NCBI RefSeq assembly: GCF_000368825.1 | Contig: NZ_KB849717.1 | Span: 664,782-728,781, forward strand | Direction of reading: 5' to 3' | DNA from: Acinetobacter ursingii DSM 16037 = CIP 107286 | Lineage (GTDB): Bacteria > Pseudomonadota > Gammaproteobacteria > Pseudomonadales > Moraxellaceae | DNA length: 64,000 bases | Shown here: positions 9,975 through 18,745 of the stretch, piece after piece | How positions within the stretch are numbered: the first letter of the stretch is position 1 | Layout: every line of letters begins with the position of its first letter | Position numbers and translations under genes: made by a program | Notes under the pieces: generated by a model | The model's input: only the letters and a program-made list of their open reading frames with translations | Databases searched by the model: none | Told to the model about the DNA's origin: nothing

Positions 9975-10063
9975 AACGTACTCCAACCAAGCCCGTGTCG
10001 TCGTGTCGATAAAGGGATATATCGATCTTAAAACGAACGCCACTGGGATGTATAAGGCGAAAG

Positions 10064-10092
10064 ATTTTAAGGGATAACTGGGCAAACAACAA
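10064..10092 (-). promoter_or_regulatory. Candidate sigma-70 promoter of rplU-rpmA
   Basis: On the minus strand TTGTTG (complement of 10087-10092) and TAAAAT (complement of 10064-10069) are separated by 17 bases. This gives a start near 10057 and a leader of about 80 nucleotides before rplU. The -10 box is good and the -35 box weak. Confidence 0.4.
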
Positions 10093-10296
10093 GTATTTTG
10101 ATGCAAAATTACGCAAGCTAAAACAAAAAATAAGAAGAAAGACAGTTAAGCTTTATGATCGGCTGAATCAATCTAGTATTTCGTTTGAATATGTGTAAAA
10201 TCGCAAATAAGGTTTAAAAACAAATTGCTACTATAAAACCACTCAACATGGAGCTTCTCCCTATCGCTGGCTAGACAATATTTAACATCAAACGTT

Positions 10297-10320
10297 CATA
10301 CCGTTGTATCGGTCGGTATG
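10297..10320. promoter_or_regulatory. Palindrome CATACCG-N10-CGGTATG upstream of ispB
   Basis: Perfect 7-bp arms (10297-10303 and 10314-10320) with a 10-bp spacer lie about 95 bases upstream of the ispB start. The length and ACCG/CGGT-rich arms resemble TetR-family operators, but no regulator gene is nearby, so this is only a candidate site. Confidence 0.3.
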
Positions 10321-10414
10321 AAAACTTGTGTTTTGTCATTCATTTGAGTTTAAGATTTTATAGCTTTAAATCCATTGAGCAAATTACCAATATATTGATG
10401 AGGTTTCCTTTCAT

Positions 10415-11392
10415 ATGGCCATCGACTTTAAGCAAGATATACTCGCGCCTGTAGCTCATGACTTTGCTGTGATGGACACATTTATTAATGAAGGAATTAC
10501 CTCAAAAGTCGCTTTAGTCATGGCGGTTAGTAAACATGTAGTCGAAGCTGGCGGTAAGCGTATGCGCCCCATCATGTGTTTGCTGGCAGGTCAGGCATGT
10601 GGCGTTCAAGACTTAGAACATCATCGTAAATTGGCTGCGATCATTGAAATGCTGCATACCGCGACGCTAGTACATGACGATGTTGTGGATGAGTCAGGCT
10701 TACGTCGTGGCCGCCCAACAGCCAACGCAACGTGGAACAATCAAACGGCGGTTTTGGTAGGTGATTTTTTAATCTCCCGTGCTTTTGATTTATTGGTCGA
10801 TCTAAACGACATGGTCTTACTCAAGGACTTTTCAACAGGAACCTGTGAAATTGCTGAAGGTGAAGTGCTACAACTTCAGTCGCAACATGACCCTGAAACT
10901 ACAGAAACAACCTATTTAAATATTATTCACGGTAAAACTTCCCGACTATTTGAACTGGCCACCGAAGGCGCAGCGATTTTAGCCAATACCCCCCAATATC
11001 GTGAGCCATTACGTCATTTTGCCGGTCATTTTGGTAATGCTTTTCAGATTATTGATGATATTTTGGATTACACTTCTGATGCAGACACCTTAGGTAAAAA
11101 TATCGGTGATGACTTGATGGAAGGCAAACCCACGCTACCATTGATTGCCGCGTTACAAAAAACCACTGGCGAAGAACATGACATTATTCGTAAAAGTATT
11201 TCCACAGGTGGCATCACACAACTTGAGCAAGTCATCCAGATTGTGCAAAATTCGGGGGCTTTAGAGTATTGTCGCGCCCGTGCTGAACAAGAAACACAAG
11301 CTGCGCTTGATGCTTTAAATCAATTACCAGATAGTGAGGCGCGTCAAGCACTTACCAATCTGACTTTAATGGCTTTACATCGGATTCAATAA
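10415..11392 (+). CDS. ispB: Long-chain polyprenyl (octaprenyl-type) diphosphate synthase
   Basis: A 325-residue trans-prenyltransferase. The first aspartate-rich motif is LVHDDVVDES near residue 88 and the second is QIIDDILDYT near residue 218, both complete. The residues just before the first motif are small, as expected for long-chain products. It elongates farnesyl diphosphate with IPP to make the ubiquinone side chain; chain length (C40 or C45) cannot be fixed from sequence. Farnesyl diphosphate would come from IspA at 36.8 kb. It is divergent from rplU, as in many gammaproteobacteria. Confidence 0.93.
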   Translation: MAIDFKQDILAPVAHDFAVMDTFINEGITSKVALVMAVSKHVVEAGGKRMRPIMCLLAGQACGVQDLEHHRKLAAIIEMLHTATLVHDDVVDESGLRRGRPTANATWNNQTAVLVGDFLISRAFDLLVDLNDMVLLKDFSTGTCEIAEGEVLQLQSQHDPETTETTYLNIIHGKTSRLFELATEGAAILANTPQYREPLRHFAGHFGNAFQIIDDILDYTSDADTLGKNIGDDLMEGKPTLPLIAALQKTTGEEHDIIRKSISTGGITQLEQVIQIVQNSGALEYCRARAEQETQAALDALNQLPDSEARQALTNLTLMALHRIQ

Positions 11393-11404
11393 TCTCTTTT
11401 GCCT

Positions 11405-13459
11405 ATGCATATAAATTTATCTGATCTTTACATTCAAATGCAGCAACAGCTTGATCAAACTCAGGCTGTTTTAGATGAACATATTATTATTGAGCTGATC
11501 AATCGTATTCGTCCAAGCGACAGCAAAGATCAAGATGAAATCAATGATAAGTTTGAGGCATTTGTCGAGTCTTTACTGATCGGACCTAACGCCGCCAACA
11601 CCTTACAAAGCTTTTTATTACGCCTAATCAATCAATACAAACAAACCAGCTTATATGCCGACAGCGGCATATTGTCTTTAGATGGTTTTTGGAACCAGCT
11701 AGTCAAACGTCTTGGCGCACATTTTCTCCCTTTAATTCAGGATGACCATGACCTGAGTACATTGATTGGAAAGGTATTTCATCAACGTAGTGACAAATAT
11801 TGGCTAAATGCGATTGATGAAAAGCACTGGTATGCTCTTTTTGAAATCATTGGGCAAAGTAATAGCAATATCGATGAAAAACGTGCCATTCAGGATCAAA
11901 TGATTAAAGCCATTACGGTTTTATCTTACCGTATCAGTGGTATTGGCTTATATCCAGAATTTATTAATGCGCAGCCTGAACTGACCGAATATGAATCGCC
12001 TTTTTTAGTGCAAAATCGAGAAGTGATCGATTTTATTGAAAAATTTAAAAAGCAGCATTATACCGGTCACGAAGTTGCAGTGCTTGAACCGCCTGATGCC
12101 TCTCAAGCCTTTGTTATGTTTGAGCAATGTCGGGAAGTTGTACTTAAAATACGACGAGCCACCAAACGGATCGGTGTCAGTCTGAGTCTGACTTATTTAT
12201 TGTCCTTGCTTGAGCAATGTCTGGATCGAATCGAGTTACTTTTAAATATTGTGGTGGGTGATGCCCAAATTCGTTATCTCTCGCTGGGCGAATTTCTAGA
12301 AAATATTACAGAAGCACATTATAGTGAAAAAAGCGTACGCTCACTGATGACCACAAACAGTGAGTTAATCGCCTTACAAGTGACAGAAAACGCCAGCCGT
12401 ACTGGTGAACACTATGTAAGTACCGATAAAAAAGGTTTTTTTGAAATGTATCGGGCCGCCGCAGGTGCAGGTGTGATCATTGCCATCATGGCAACACTGA
12501 AAATATTGGCCGCACGACTCACCCTCGCCCCCATGATGCATGCCTTTATTTATAGTATGAACTATTCATTGGGCTTTGTTCTGATTCATGTTTTGCATTT
12601 TACGGTTGCGACAAAACAGCCTGCCATGACTGCGGCTGCGCTTGCTTCGACTGTACAACAACGCAAAGGTTCAAGAACGGCTCAAATTGCAGAACTGGCA
12701 GCCCTAATTATCAATATTATCAGGACACAGTTTGTTGCGATTTTAGGAAATATTTCTATCGCCATTCCTACGGCCGCCATCATTACTTATCTGTGGCAAT
12801 ACTTTTTGGATGAACCATTACTCAATCATGCAAAAGCCAATATCGTACTGCATAGTTTGAACCCTTTTACCTCGCTGGCTATTCCCCATGCCGCTATTGC
12901 TGGTGTGTGTTTATTTTTATCAGGCTTGCTGGCGGGTTATTTTGACAATATGGCTATCTATCGTAAAGTCGGCCCACGGTTGAAAGCACACCAACGGTTG
13001 GCAAACTGGATGGGTCAAGAGCGCCTCAATAAATTTGCCGACTACATCCAACGTAATCTTGGTGCGCTTTCGGGTAACTTTATTTTCGGGATTATGCTCG
13101 GGAGTATGGGAACCATAGGCTTTATTTTAGGTTTACCTCTAGATATCCGACATATTGCGTTTGCTTCTGCCAACTTTATACAAGGTTTGATGTGTATTAA
13201 TGGTCCCCCAGATATTGGACTCATTATTGTTTCTTTTTTAGGGGTGTTACTCATCGGTTTGACCAACCTATTTGTTAGTTTTAGTTTGACTATTATTGTG
13301 GCTTTGCGGGCGCGTCGTGTACGCTTTGAACAATGGAAACCTTTAGCCAAACTGGTAATCACACATTTTCTCACTCGTCCTAGTGATTTTTTCTGGCCAC
13401 CCAAACAGCCTCTTGAAGTGGATGATGGTACAGCCAAGTCAGGATCTGCATCACACTAG
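11405..13459 (+). CDS. Multi-spanning membrane protein of the 'site-specific recombinase' (PF10136-type) family
   Basis: A 684-residue protein starting at ATG 11405, 12 bases after the ispB stop; a TTG at 11399 is less likely. The N-terminal half (about residues 1-330) is soluble and helical. The C-terminal half (about 345-660) has roughly six or seven hydrophobic membrane segments. The family is called 'site-specific recombinase' in databases, yet nothing here resembles a tyrosine or serine recombinase catalytic centre, so the name is misleading. The true function is unknown. Its closeness to ispB suggests cotranscription. Confidence 0.7.
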   Translation: MHINLSDLYIQMQQQLDQTQAVLDEHIIIELINRIRPSDSKDQDEINDKFEAFVESLLIGPNAANTLQSFLLRLINQYKQTSLYADSGILSLDGFWNQLVKRLGAHFLPLIQDDHDLSTLIGKVFHQRSDKYWLNAIDEKHWYALFEIIGQSNSNIDEKRAIQDQMIKAITVLSYRISGIGLYPEFINAQPELTEYESPFLVQNREVIDFIEKFKKQHYTGHEVAVLEPPDASQAFVMFEQCREVVLKIRRATKRIGVSLSLTYLLSLLEQCLDRIELLLNIVVGDAQIRYLSLGEFLENITEAHYSEKSVRSLMTTNSELIALQVTENASRTGEHYVSTDKKGFFEMYRAAAGAGVIIAIMATLKILAARLTLAPMMHAFIYSMNYSLGFVLIHVLHFTVATKQPAMTAAALASTVQQRKGSRTAQIAELAALIINIIRTQFVAILGNISIAIPTAAIITYLWQYFLDEPLLNHAKANIVLHSLNPFTSLAIPHAAIAGVCLFLSGLLAGYFDNMAIYRKVGPRLKAHQRLANWMGQERLNKFADYIQRNLGALSGNFIFGIMLGSMGTIGFILGLPLDIRHIAFASANFIQGLMCINGPPDIGLIIVSFLGVLLIGLTNLFVSFSLTIIVALRARRVRFEQWKPLAKLVITHFLTRPSDFFWPPKQPLEVDDGTAKSGSASH

Positions 13460-13578
13460 CGACGGTTCTAAATAATGAAGAAAATGTGCCAAAATTCACT
13501 TAAAATTGTTATATTTGTGTGCTGATAGTTAAATATTTTCAAAAAAGAAATTAGTATAAATAACCTAGTCTTGAAAAA

Positions 13579-13600
13579 AAGTGTACTGACGAGTACACTT
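13579..13600. promoter_or_regulatory. Perfect palindrome AAGTGTACT-GACG-AGTACACTT upstream of PAP2-adeIJK
   Basis: Nine-base arms (13579-13587 and 13592-13600) flank a four-base centre, 50 bases upstream of the PAP2 start and about 685 bases upstream of adeI. There is no T-run on the plus strand. It could be an operator for a dimeric repressor of the downstream genes (in A. baumannii the TetR-type AdeN represses adeIJK) or a hairpin ending transcription from the minus strand, where a T-run follows. The choice is unresolved. Confidence 0.35.
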
Positions 13601-13649
13601 CATAACCATATTCCAACCGATAAGCTTGGTTAAACTGAAGGTTGTAAGC

Positions 13650-14288
13650 ATGCCCTACCTAATACTCTGTATTGGTTGCATTTTATTTTTGTTGAGTGTG
13701 TTTGGTTTATACTCTCCCGTCATCTCAGGATTTGATCTACATGCAATTCAAATCCTGAATGAACACCGAAATAAAACGCTCAATCAAATTGTAATTACTT
13801 TAGCTTATTTAGGTGGCATGCCTTTTGTATTATTTTTTACTATGGTCTGGTGTTTAGTCTGCGCATGGTATAAAAAATACTCAACACTCATCTTCATTTT
13901 AATAGGTGTGAGCGGAAGTATTGTTTTAGGATGGTTATTAAAGTGGTGTTTTAATCGGCCCAGACCACCAGAAGTCTATCAGCTGGTGGTCAACTATGGC
14001 GCATCATTTCCCAGTGCTCATAGTGCCTACGCGGCTACTCTTGCCAGTTTAGTCATCTTGATTTATCAAAATCATCCTAAAAGATCATATTTCCTAGTGG
14101 TTTCCTGTTTTTGGCTGCTTAGTATGGGGCTCTCAAGAGTGTATGCAGGTGTTCATTATCCTACAGATGTATTAGCGGGTTGGAGTATCGGTTTTATTTG
14201 GATCTCACTGCTTTGGTTGTGGAAACAAAGCAAGTTGAACAACAACAAATTATTTTTAGATAAAGCTCTAAATGAGGTGAAACAATGA
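13650..14288 (+). CDS. PAP2-family membrane phosphatase
   Basis: A 212-residue protein starting at ATG 13650 (MPYLILCIG). The frame is open upstream, but this ATG has an AAGG site. It has about six membrane helices and the three PAP2 phosphatase motifs: KWCFNRPRPP, SFPSAHSAYAA and SRVYAGVHYPTDVLAG, including the catalytic histidines. Such enzymes dephosphorylate lipid phosphates, for example undecaprenyl diphosphate or phosphatidic acid, at the periplasmic face. Its stop overlaps the adeI start by four bases (ATGA), so it is translated with the efflux operon. Confidence 0.88.
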   Translation: MPYLILCIGCILFLLSVFGLYSPVISGFDLHAIQILNEHRNKTLNQIVITLAYLGGMPFVLFFTMVWCLVCAWYKKYSTLIFILIGVSGSIVLGWLLKWCFNRPRPPEVYQLVVNYGASFPSAHSAYAATLASLVILIYQNHPKRSYFLVVSCFWLLSMGLSRVYAGVHYPTDVLAGWSIGFIWISLLWLWKQSKLNNNKLFLDKALNEVKQ

Positions 14289-15553
14289 TGTCTGCAAAGC
14301 TTTGGGCTCCAGCCCTTACTGCTTGCACATTAGCAGCAAGTATCGCACTTGTTGGCTGTAGCAAAGATCCAAAAGATGCGCAGCAAGCTGGTGCAGCTCA
14401 GCAAATGCCCCCGACTGAAGTGGGTGTGCTTGTCGCACAGCCACAAAATGTTGAGCAAAAGGTTGAGCTTTCTGGGCGTACAACAGCCTATCAAATTTCT
14501 GAAGTGCGTCCTCAAACGAGCGGTGTAATTCTGAAGCGGTTATTTACAGAAGGAAGTTATGTTCGTGAAGGTCAGTCATTGTATGAGCTGGATTCAAGAA
14601 CAAATCGTGCGACTTTAGATAACTCCAAGGCAGCATTGTTACAACAGGAAGCGAATCTAAACTCACTAAGAACCAAAATGAATCGTTACAAGCAACTGGT
14701 TTCGAGTAATGCGGTTTCTAAGCAAGAATATGATGATTTAGTTGGACAAGTGAACGTTGCAGAAGCTCAAGTTGCTGCGGCTAAAGCGCAAGTTAAAAAT
14801 GCTGAAGTCAATTTTGGATATTCAACCATTCGTTCACCTATTTCTGGTCAATCAGGACGTTCTTCGGTAACGGCTGGTGCATTAGTCACAGCGAATCAGA
14901 CAGATCCACTGGTGAAGATTCAACAGCTAGATCCAATTTATGTTGATATTAACCAGTCGAGCGCTGAATTGTTACGTTTACGCCAACAATTAAGCAAAGG
15001 CAATCTGAATAACAGCAACAACACCAAAGTTAAAATCCGCCTTGAAGACGGTTCAACTTATCCAATTGAAGGTCATCTCGCTTTTTCTGATGCCAGCGTA
15101 GATCCAGATACAGGTACGGTGACTTTACGTGCTGTATTCTCAAATCCAAATCATTTACTGCTTCCTGGTATGTATGCGACTGCTCAGATCACTCAAGCCG
15201 TGATTCCTAATGCTTATCTAGTTCCGCAACAAGCCGTTACACGTACACCTACAGGTCAAGCAGTTGCCATGTTGGTCAATGCAAAAGGCGTAGTGGAACC
15301 GCGACAAATTGAAACAGCAGGTACTAATGGTACCAACTGGATTGTGACCAACGGCTTAAAAACTGGCGATAAAATTATCGTTGACGGTATCGCAAAAGTG
15401 AAAGAAGGTCAGCAGGTTTCTGCAAAACCTTATCAGGCACCAGCGCCGCAAGCAGGTGATCAACCACAAAATCCGAAAGCAAATGCAGAAACACAAAAGT
15501 CAGCTGATCAAAATAAGGCTCAACCTGAACAGAAAGCTGCTTCAAATGCATAA
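14285..15553 (+). CDS. adeI: RND efflux periplasmic adaptor AdeI
   Basis: A 422-residue membrane-fusion protein with a lipoprotein signal (LVGC near residue 25). It shows the adaptor order: a lipoyl half-motif around SEVRPQTSGVILKRLF, an alpha-helical hairpin at about 105-175, the second lipoyl half (GYSTIRSPISGQSGRSS), a beta-barrel and a membrane-proximal domain. The C-terminus is a long Gln/Ala/Lys-rich tail. The sequence closely matches what I recall of AdeI from A. baumannii. It links AdeJ in the inner membrane to AdeK in the outer membrane. ATG codons at 14285 and 14288 are both possible; the first overlaps the PAP2 stop. Confidence 0.93.
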   Translation: MMSAKLWAPALTACTLAASIALVGCSKDPKDAQQAGAAQQMPPTEVGVLVAQPQNVEQKVELSGRTTAYQISEVRPQTSGVILKRLFTEGSYVREGQSLYELDSRTNRATLDNSKAALLQQEANLNSLRTKMNRYKQLVSSNAVSKQEYDDLVGQVNVAEAQVAAAKAQVKNAEVNFGYSTIRSPISGQSGRSSVTAGALVTANQTDPLVKIQQLDPIYVDINQSSAELLRLRQQLSKGNLNNSNNTKVKIRLEDGSTYPIEGHLAFSDASVDPDTGTVTLRAVFSNPNHLLLPGMYATAQITQAVIPNAYLVPQQAVTRTPTGQAVAMLVNAKGVVEPRQIETAGTNGTNWIVTNGLKTGDKIIVDGIAKVKEGQQVSAKPYQAPAPQAGDQPQNPKANAETQKSADQNKAQPEQKAASNA

Positions 15554-15565
15554 GGGGTAGAGTGA

Positions 15566-18500
15566 ATGGCTCAATTTTTTATTCATCGCCCCATCTTTGC
15601 GTGGGTGATTGCATTGGTCATTATGTTGGCAGGGATTATCTCGCTGTCAAAAATGCCAATTTCACAGTATCCAACGATTGCGCCGCCCAAAATCTCGATT
15701 TCGGCGACGTATCCAGGTGCATCTGCTGAAACCATTGAAAACTCAGTAACACAGGTCATTGAGCAACAGTTAAATGGTTTGGATGGTTTACGTTATATCA
15801 GCTCTCAGAGTTTATCTAATGGTAGCGTTGCCATTGATGTTAACTTCAATCAAGGTGTCGATGCCAACATCGCGCAGGTTCAGGTTCAAAACAAACTGCA
15901 AACTGCCACAGCATCTTTACCTGAAGTGGTACAACGTCAAGGGATTACCATTAAGAAATCGGGCGCTAGTTTCTTACAGGTCGTTGCATTTTATTCACCC
16001 GATAATTCTCTATCTGGTGCATATATTAAAGATTATATTAACGCCAACATCAAAGACCCACTGAGCCGTGTCCCAGGTGTCGGTGAAGTACAGGTCTTTG
16101 GTGGTCAGTATTCAATGCGTATCTGGCTCGACCCTGCAAAACTAAATACCTACCAACTTACTCCTATTGATGTATCAAATGCAATTAAGGCACAAAATGC
16201 TCAGGTTGCAGTTGGTCAGGTTGGTGGTGCACCTGCTGTAGAAGGTCAAACCATCAATGCCACAATCAACGCTCAAAGTCTGTTACAGACACCAGAACAG
16301 TTCCGTAATATTTTCCTGAAGAATACTTCATCTGGTGCTCAGGTACGTTTAGGGGATGTAGCTCGCGTTGAATTAGGCTCGGAAAACTACCAGTTCAACT
16401 CAAAATATAATGGTAAAGAAGCAGGTGGTATTGCGATTCGTCTTTCAACAGGTGCAAACGCACTCGATACTGCGAACAACGTACAGACTGCTTTAGACAA
16501 ACTTCGTCCCAACTATCCGGCTGGATTTAAAGATGAAATTGCGTTTGATACCACTCCATTCGTCAAGCTATCGATTGAAAACGTAGTTCATACATTGGTT
16601 GAAGCAATCGTACTGGTATTTATCGTGATGTTCTTGTTCTTACAGAACTGGCGCGCGACGATTATTCCAACACTTGCAGTGCCTGTTGTTGTATTGGGTA
16701 CATTTGCAGTCATTAATTTGTTTGGGTTTACCATCAACACACTTACCATGTTTGCCATGGTTCTCGCGATCGGCTTATTGGTCGATGATGCGATCGTCGT
16801 AGTGGAAAACGTCGAACGAATTATGCAGGAGGAACATCTTGAACCTGTACCTGCAACCGAAAAATCAATGCAACAGATCTCTGGCGCTCTTGTGGGTATT
16901 ACTAGCGTTTTAACAGCAGTATTTGTGCCGATGGCTTTCTTTGGTGGAACAACAGGGGTCATTTACAGGCAATTCTCGATTACGCTAGTGACAGCCATGA
17001 TCTTCTCTTTGTTCATCGCGCTGACCTTTACTCCTGCGCTTTGTGCAACATTCTTGAAGCAGCACGATCCAGATAAAAAACCAAGCAATAATATTTTTGC
17101 ACGCTTTTTTAGATGGTTTAACGAGAGTTTCGACAAGCTTTCTTCTAAGTATCAAAATGGTGTCAACCATATGACACATCATAAAATATTCTCAGGGATA
17201 TTCTATGCTGTCATTATTGCTATTTTTGTCTTAGTGTTCCGTAATTTACCAACCTCGTTCCTACCTGATGAAGATCAGGGTGTGATCATGACACTGGTAC
17301 AGTTACCTCCGAATGCTTCATTACAAAGAACAGATAAAACGCTTGATACGATTACTGATTATTTTATTGATCAGGAAAAGAAAAGTGTCGCTTCTATCTT
17401 TACCGTATCTGGCTTCTCATTTACAGGTCAGGGACAAAACCAAGGCTTGGCATTTGTTCGCTTAAAAGACTGGGCAGATCGTACATCAGATGACACTCAA
17501 ATTGGTGCGATTGTTGGTCGAGCCATGCGCTTGAACGGCATGATTCAAGATGCCTCCATGATCTTCCCATTACAATTGCCAGCCATGCCTGAATTGGGTG
17601 TGAGTCAGGGCTTTGACTTCATGTTGAAAGACGTGGATGGTCAAGGACATCAAAAACTATTACAAGCTCGAAATACCATACTGGGTCTTGCATCCAAAGA
17701 TTCACGTTTGACCGCAGTACGTCCAAACGGCATGGAAGATACACCACAATACCAAATTGAAATTGATCAGGCGAAAGCTGGTGCCATGGGCGTTAGTCTG
17801 GCAGATATCAATAATACTATGAGTATTGCTTGGGGGAGTAGCTATGTAAACGACTTCCTCGACCGTGGTCGTATCAAGAAAGTCTATATGCAAGGCGAAG
17901 CCACTGCGCGAATGATGCCTGAAGATTTGGATAAATGGTATGTGCGTAATAGTGCGGGTACGATGGTTCCTTTCTCAGCATTTACCACAGGCCACTGGAG
18001 CTATGGTTCACCGCGTCTAGAGCGCTATAACGGTGTATCATCCATGAACATTCAAGGTTCACCTGCCCCTGGCGTAAGTTCTGGTGAAGCGATGCAAGCC
18101 ATGGAAGACATCATGCAAAAACTTCCATCTATGGGTCTTTCTGGATTTGACCATGAATGGACAGGACTTTCTTTAGAAGAACGTGATTCTGGTCAATCAG
18201 GAACAGCGGTTTATGTTCTATCTTTGCTGATTGTATTCTTGTGTCTTGCCGCGTTATATGAAAGCTGGTCAATTCCATTTTCAGTGATGCTGGTGGTGCC
18301 ATTAGGTGTATTAGGTGCCGTACTCCTCACCTACTTTGGCTTCCATGTTCTGCATAATCCAAACCTTTCCAATAACATCTACTTTAGGGTAGCGATCATT
18401 GCCGTGATTGGTCTATCCGCGAAGAATGCGATCTTGATCGTTGAGTTCGCCAAAGAGTTACAGGAAAAAGGTGAAGAATTATTTGATGCGACCATGCATG

Positions 18501-18745
18501 CTGCAAAAATGCGTTTACGTCCCATCATTATGACCACACTTGCCTTTGGCTTTGGTGTACTCCCACTTGCAATTTCTTCAGGTGCGGGTGCAGGAAGCCA
18601 GCACTCTGTTGGTTTCGGTGTACTCGGTGGCGTACTCAGTTCAACACTTTTAGGTATTTTCTTTATCCCTGTATTTTATGTATGGATTCGTAGTATCTTT
18701 AAGTACAAACCAAAAACCCCAAATAATCAGGAGCAAACATCGTGA
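15566..18745 (+). CDS. adeJ: RND multidrug efflux pump AdeJ
   Basis: A 1059-residue HAE1-family proton/drug antiporter, within one or two residues of known AdeJ. It begins MAQFFIHRPIFAWVIALVIM, the first of twelve membrane helices. The proton-relay aspartates are present in TM4 (GLLVDDAIVVVENVER) and the duplicated second half contains GLSAKNAILIVEFAKEL. Large periplasmic porter loops lie between TM1-2 and TM7-8. The trimer captures diverse drugs from the periplasm and outer leaflet and expels them through AdeK. It starts 12 bases after adeI. Confidence 0.96.
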   Translation: MAQFFIHRPIFAWVIALVIMLAGIISLSKMPISQYPTIAPPKISISATYPGASAETIENSVTQVIEQQLNGLDGLRYISSQSLSNGSVAIDVNFNQGVDANIAQVQVQNKLQTATASLPEVVQRQGITIKKSGASFLQVVAFYSPDNSLSGAYIKDYINANIKDPLSRVPGVGEVQVFGGQYSMRIWLDPAKLNTYQLTPIDVSNAIKAQNAQVAVGQVGGAPAVEGQTINATINAQSLLQTPEQFRNIFLKNTSSGAQVRLGDVARVELGSENYQFNSKYNGKEAGGIAIRLSTGANALDTANNVQTALDKLRPNYPAGFKDEIAFDTTPFVKLSIENVVHTLVEAIVLVFIVMFLFLQNWRATIIPTLAVPVVVLGTFAVINLFGFTINTLTMFAMVLAIGLLVDDAIVVVENVERIMQEEHLEPVPATEKSMQQISGALVGITSVLTAVFVPMAFFGGTTGVIYRQFSITLVTAMIFSLFIALTFTPALCATFLKQHDPDKKPSNNIFARFFRWFNESFDKLSSKYQNGVNHMTHHKIFSGIFYAVIIAIFVLVFRNLPTSFLPDEDQGVIMTLVQLPPNASLQRTDKTLDTITDYFIDQEKKSVASIFTVSGFSFTGQGQNQGLAFVRLKDWADRTSDDTQIGAIVGRAMRLNGMIQDASMIFPLQLPAMPELGVSQGFDFMLKDVDGQGHQKLLQARNTILGLASKDSRLTAVRPNGMEDTPQYQIEIDQAKAGAMGVSLADINNTMSIAWGSSYVNDFLDRGRIKKVYMQGEATARMMPEDLDKWYVRNSAGTMVPFSAFTTGHWSYGSPRLERYNGVSSMNIQGSPAPGVSSGEAMQAMEDIMQKLPSMGLSGFDHEWTGLSLEERDSGQSGTAVYVLSLLIVFLCLAALYESWSIPFSVMLVVPLGVLGAVLLTYFGFHVLHNPNLSNNIYFRVAIIAVIGLSAKNAILIVEFAKELQEKGEELFDATMHAAKMRLRPIIMTTLAFGFGVLPLAISSGAGAGSQHSVGFGVLGGVLSSTLLGIFFIPVFYVWIRSIFKYKPKTPNNQEQTS

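Larger units (their letters stand above)
9975..10414. other. Divergent intergenic region, rplU to ispB
   Basis: A 440-base gap holding the rplU-rpmA promoter region (about 10064-10092), a palindrome at 10297-10320, and the ispB leader with a GAGG ribosome-binding site just before 10415. No small gene or structured RNA is evident in the rest. Confidence 0.5.

Noticed and set aside
11405..13459. Mobile element indicated by the 'site-specific recombinase' family name
   Set aside because: The protein is polytopic with no recombinase motifs, flanking genes are housekeeping and no att sites or repeats bound the region.
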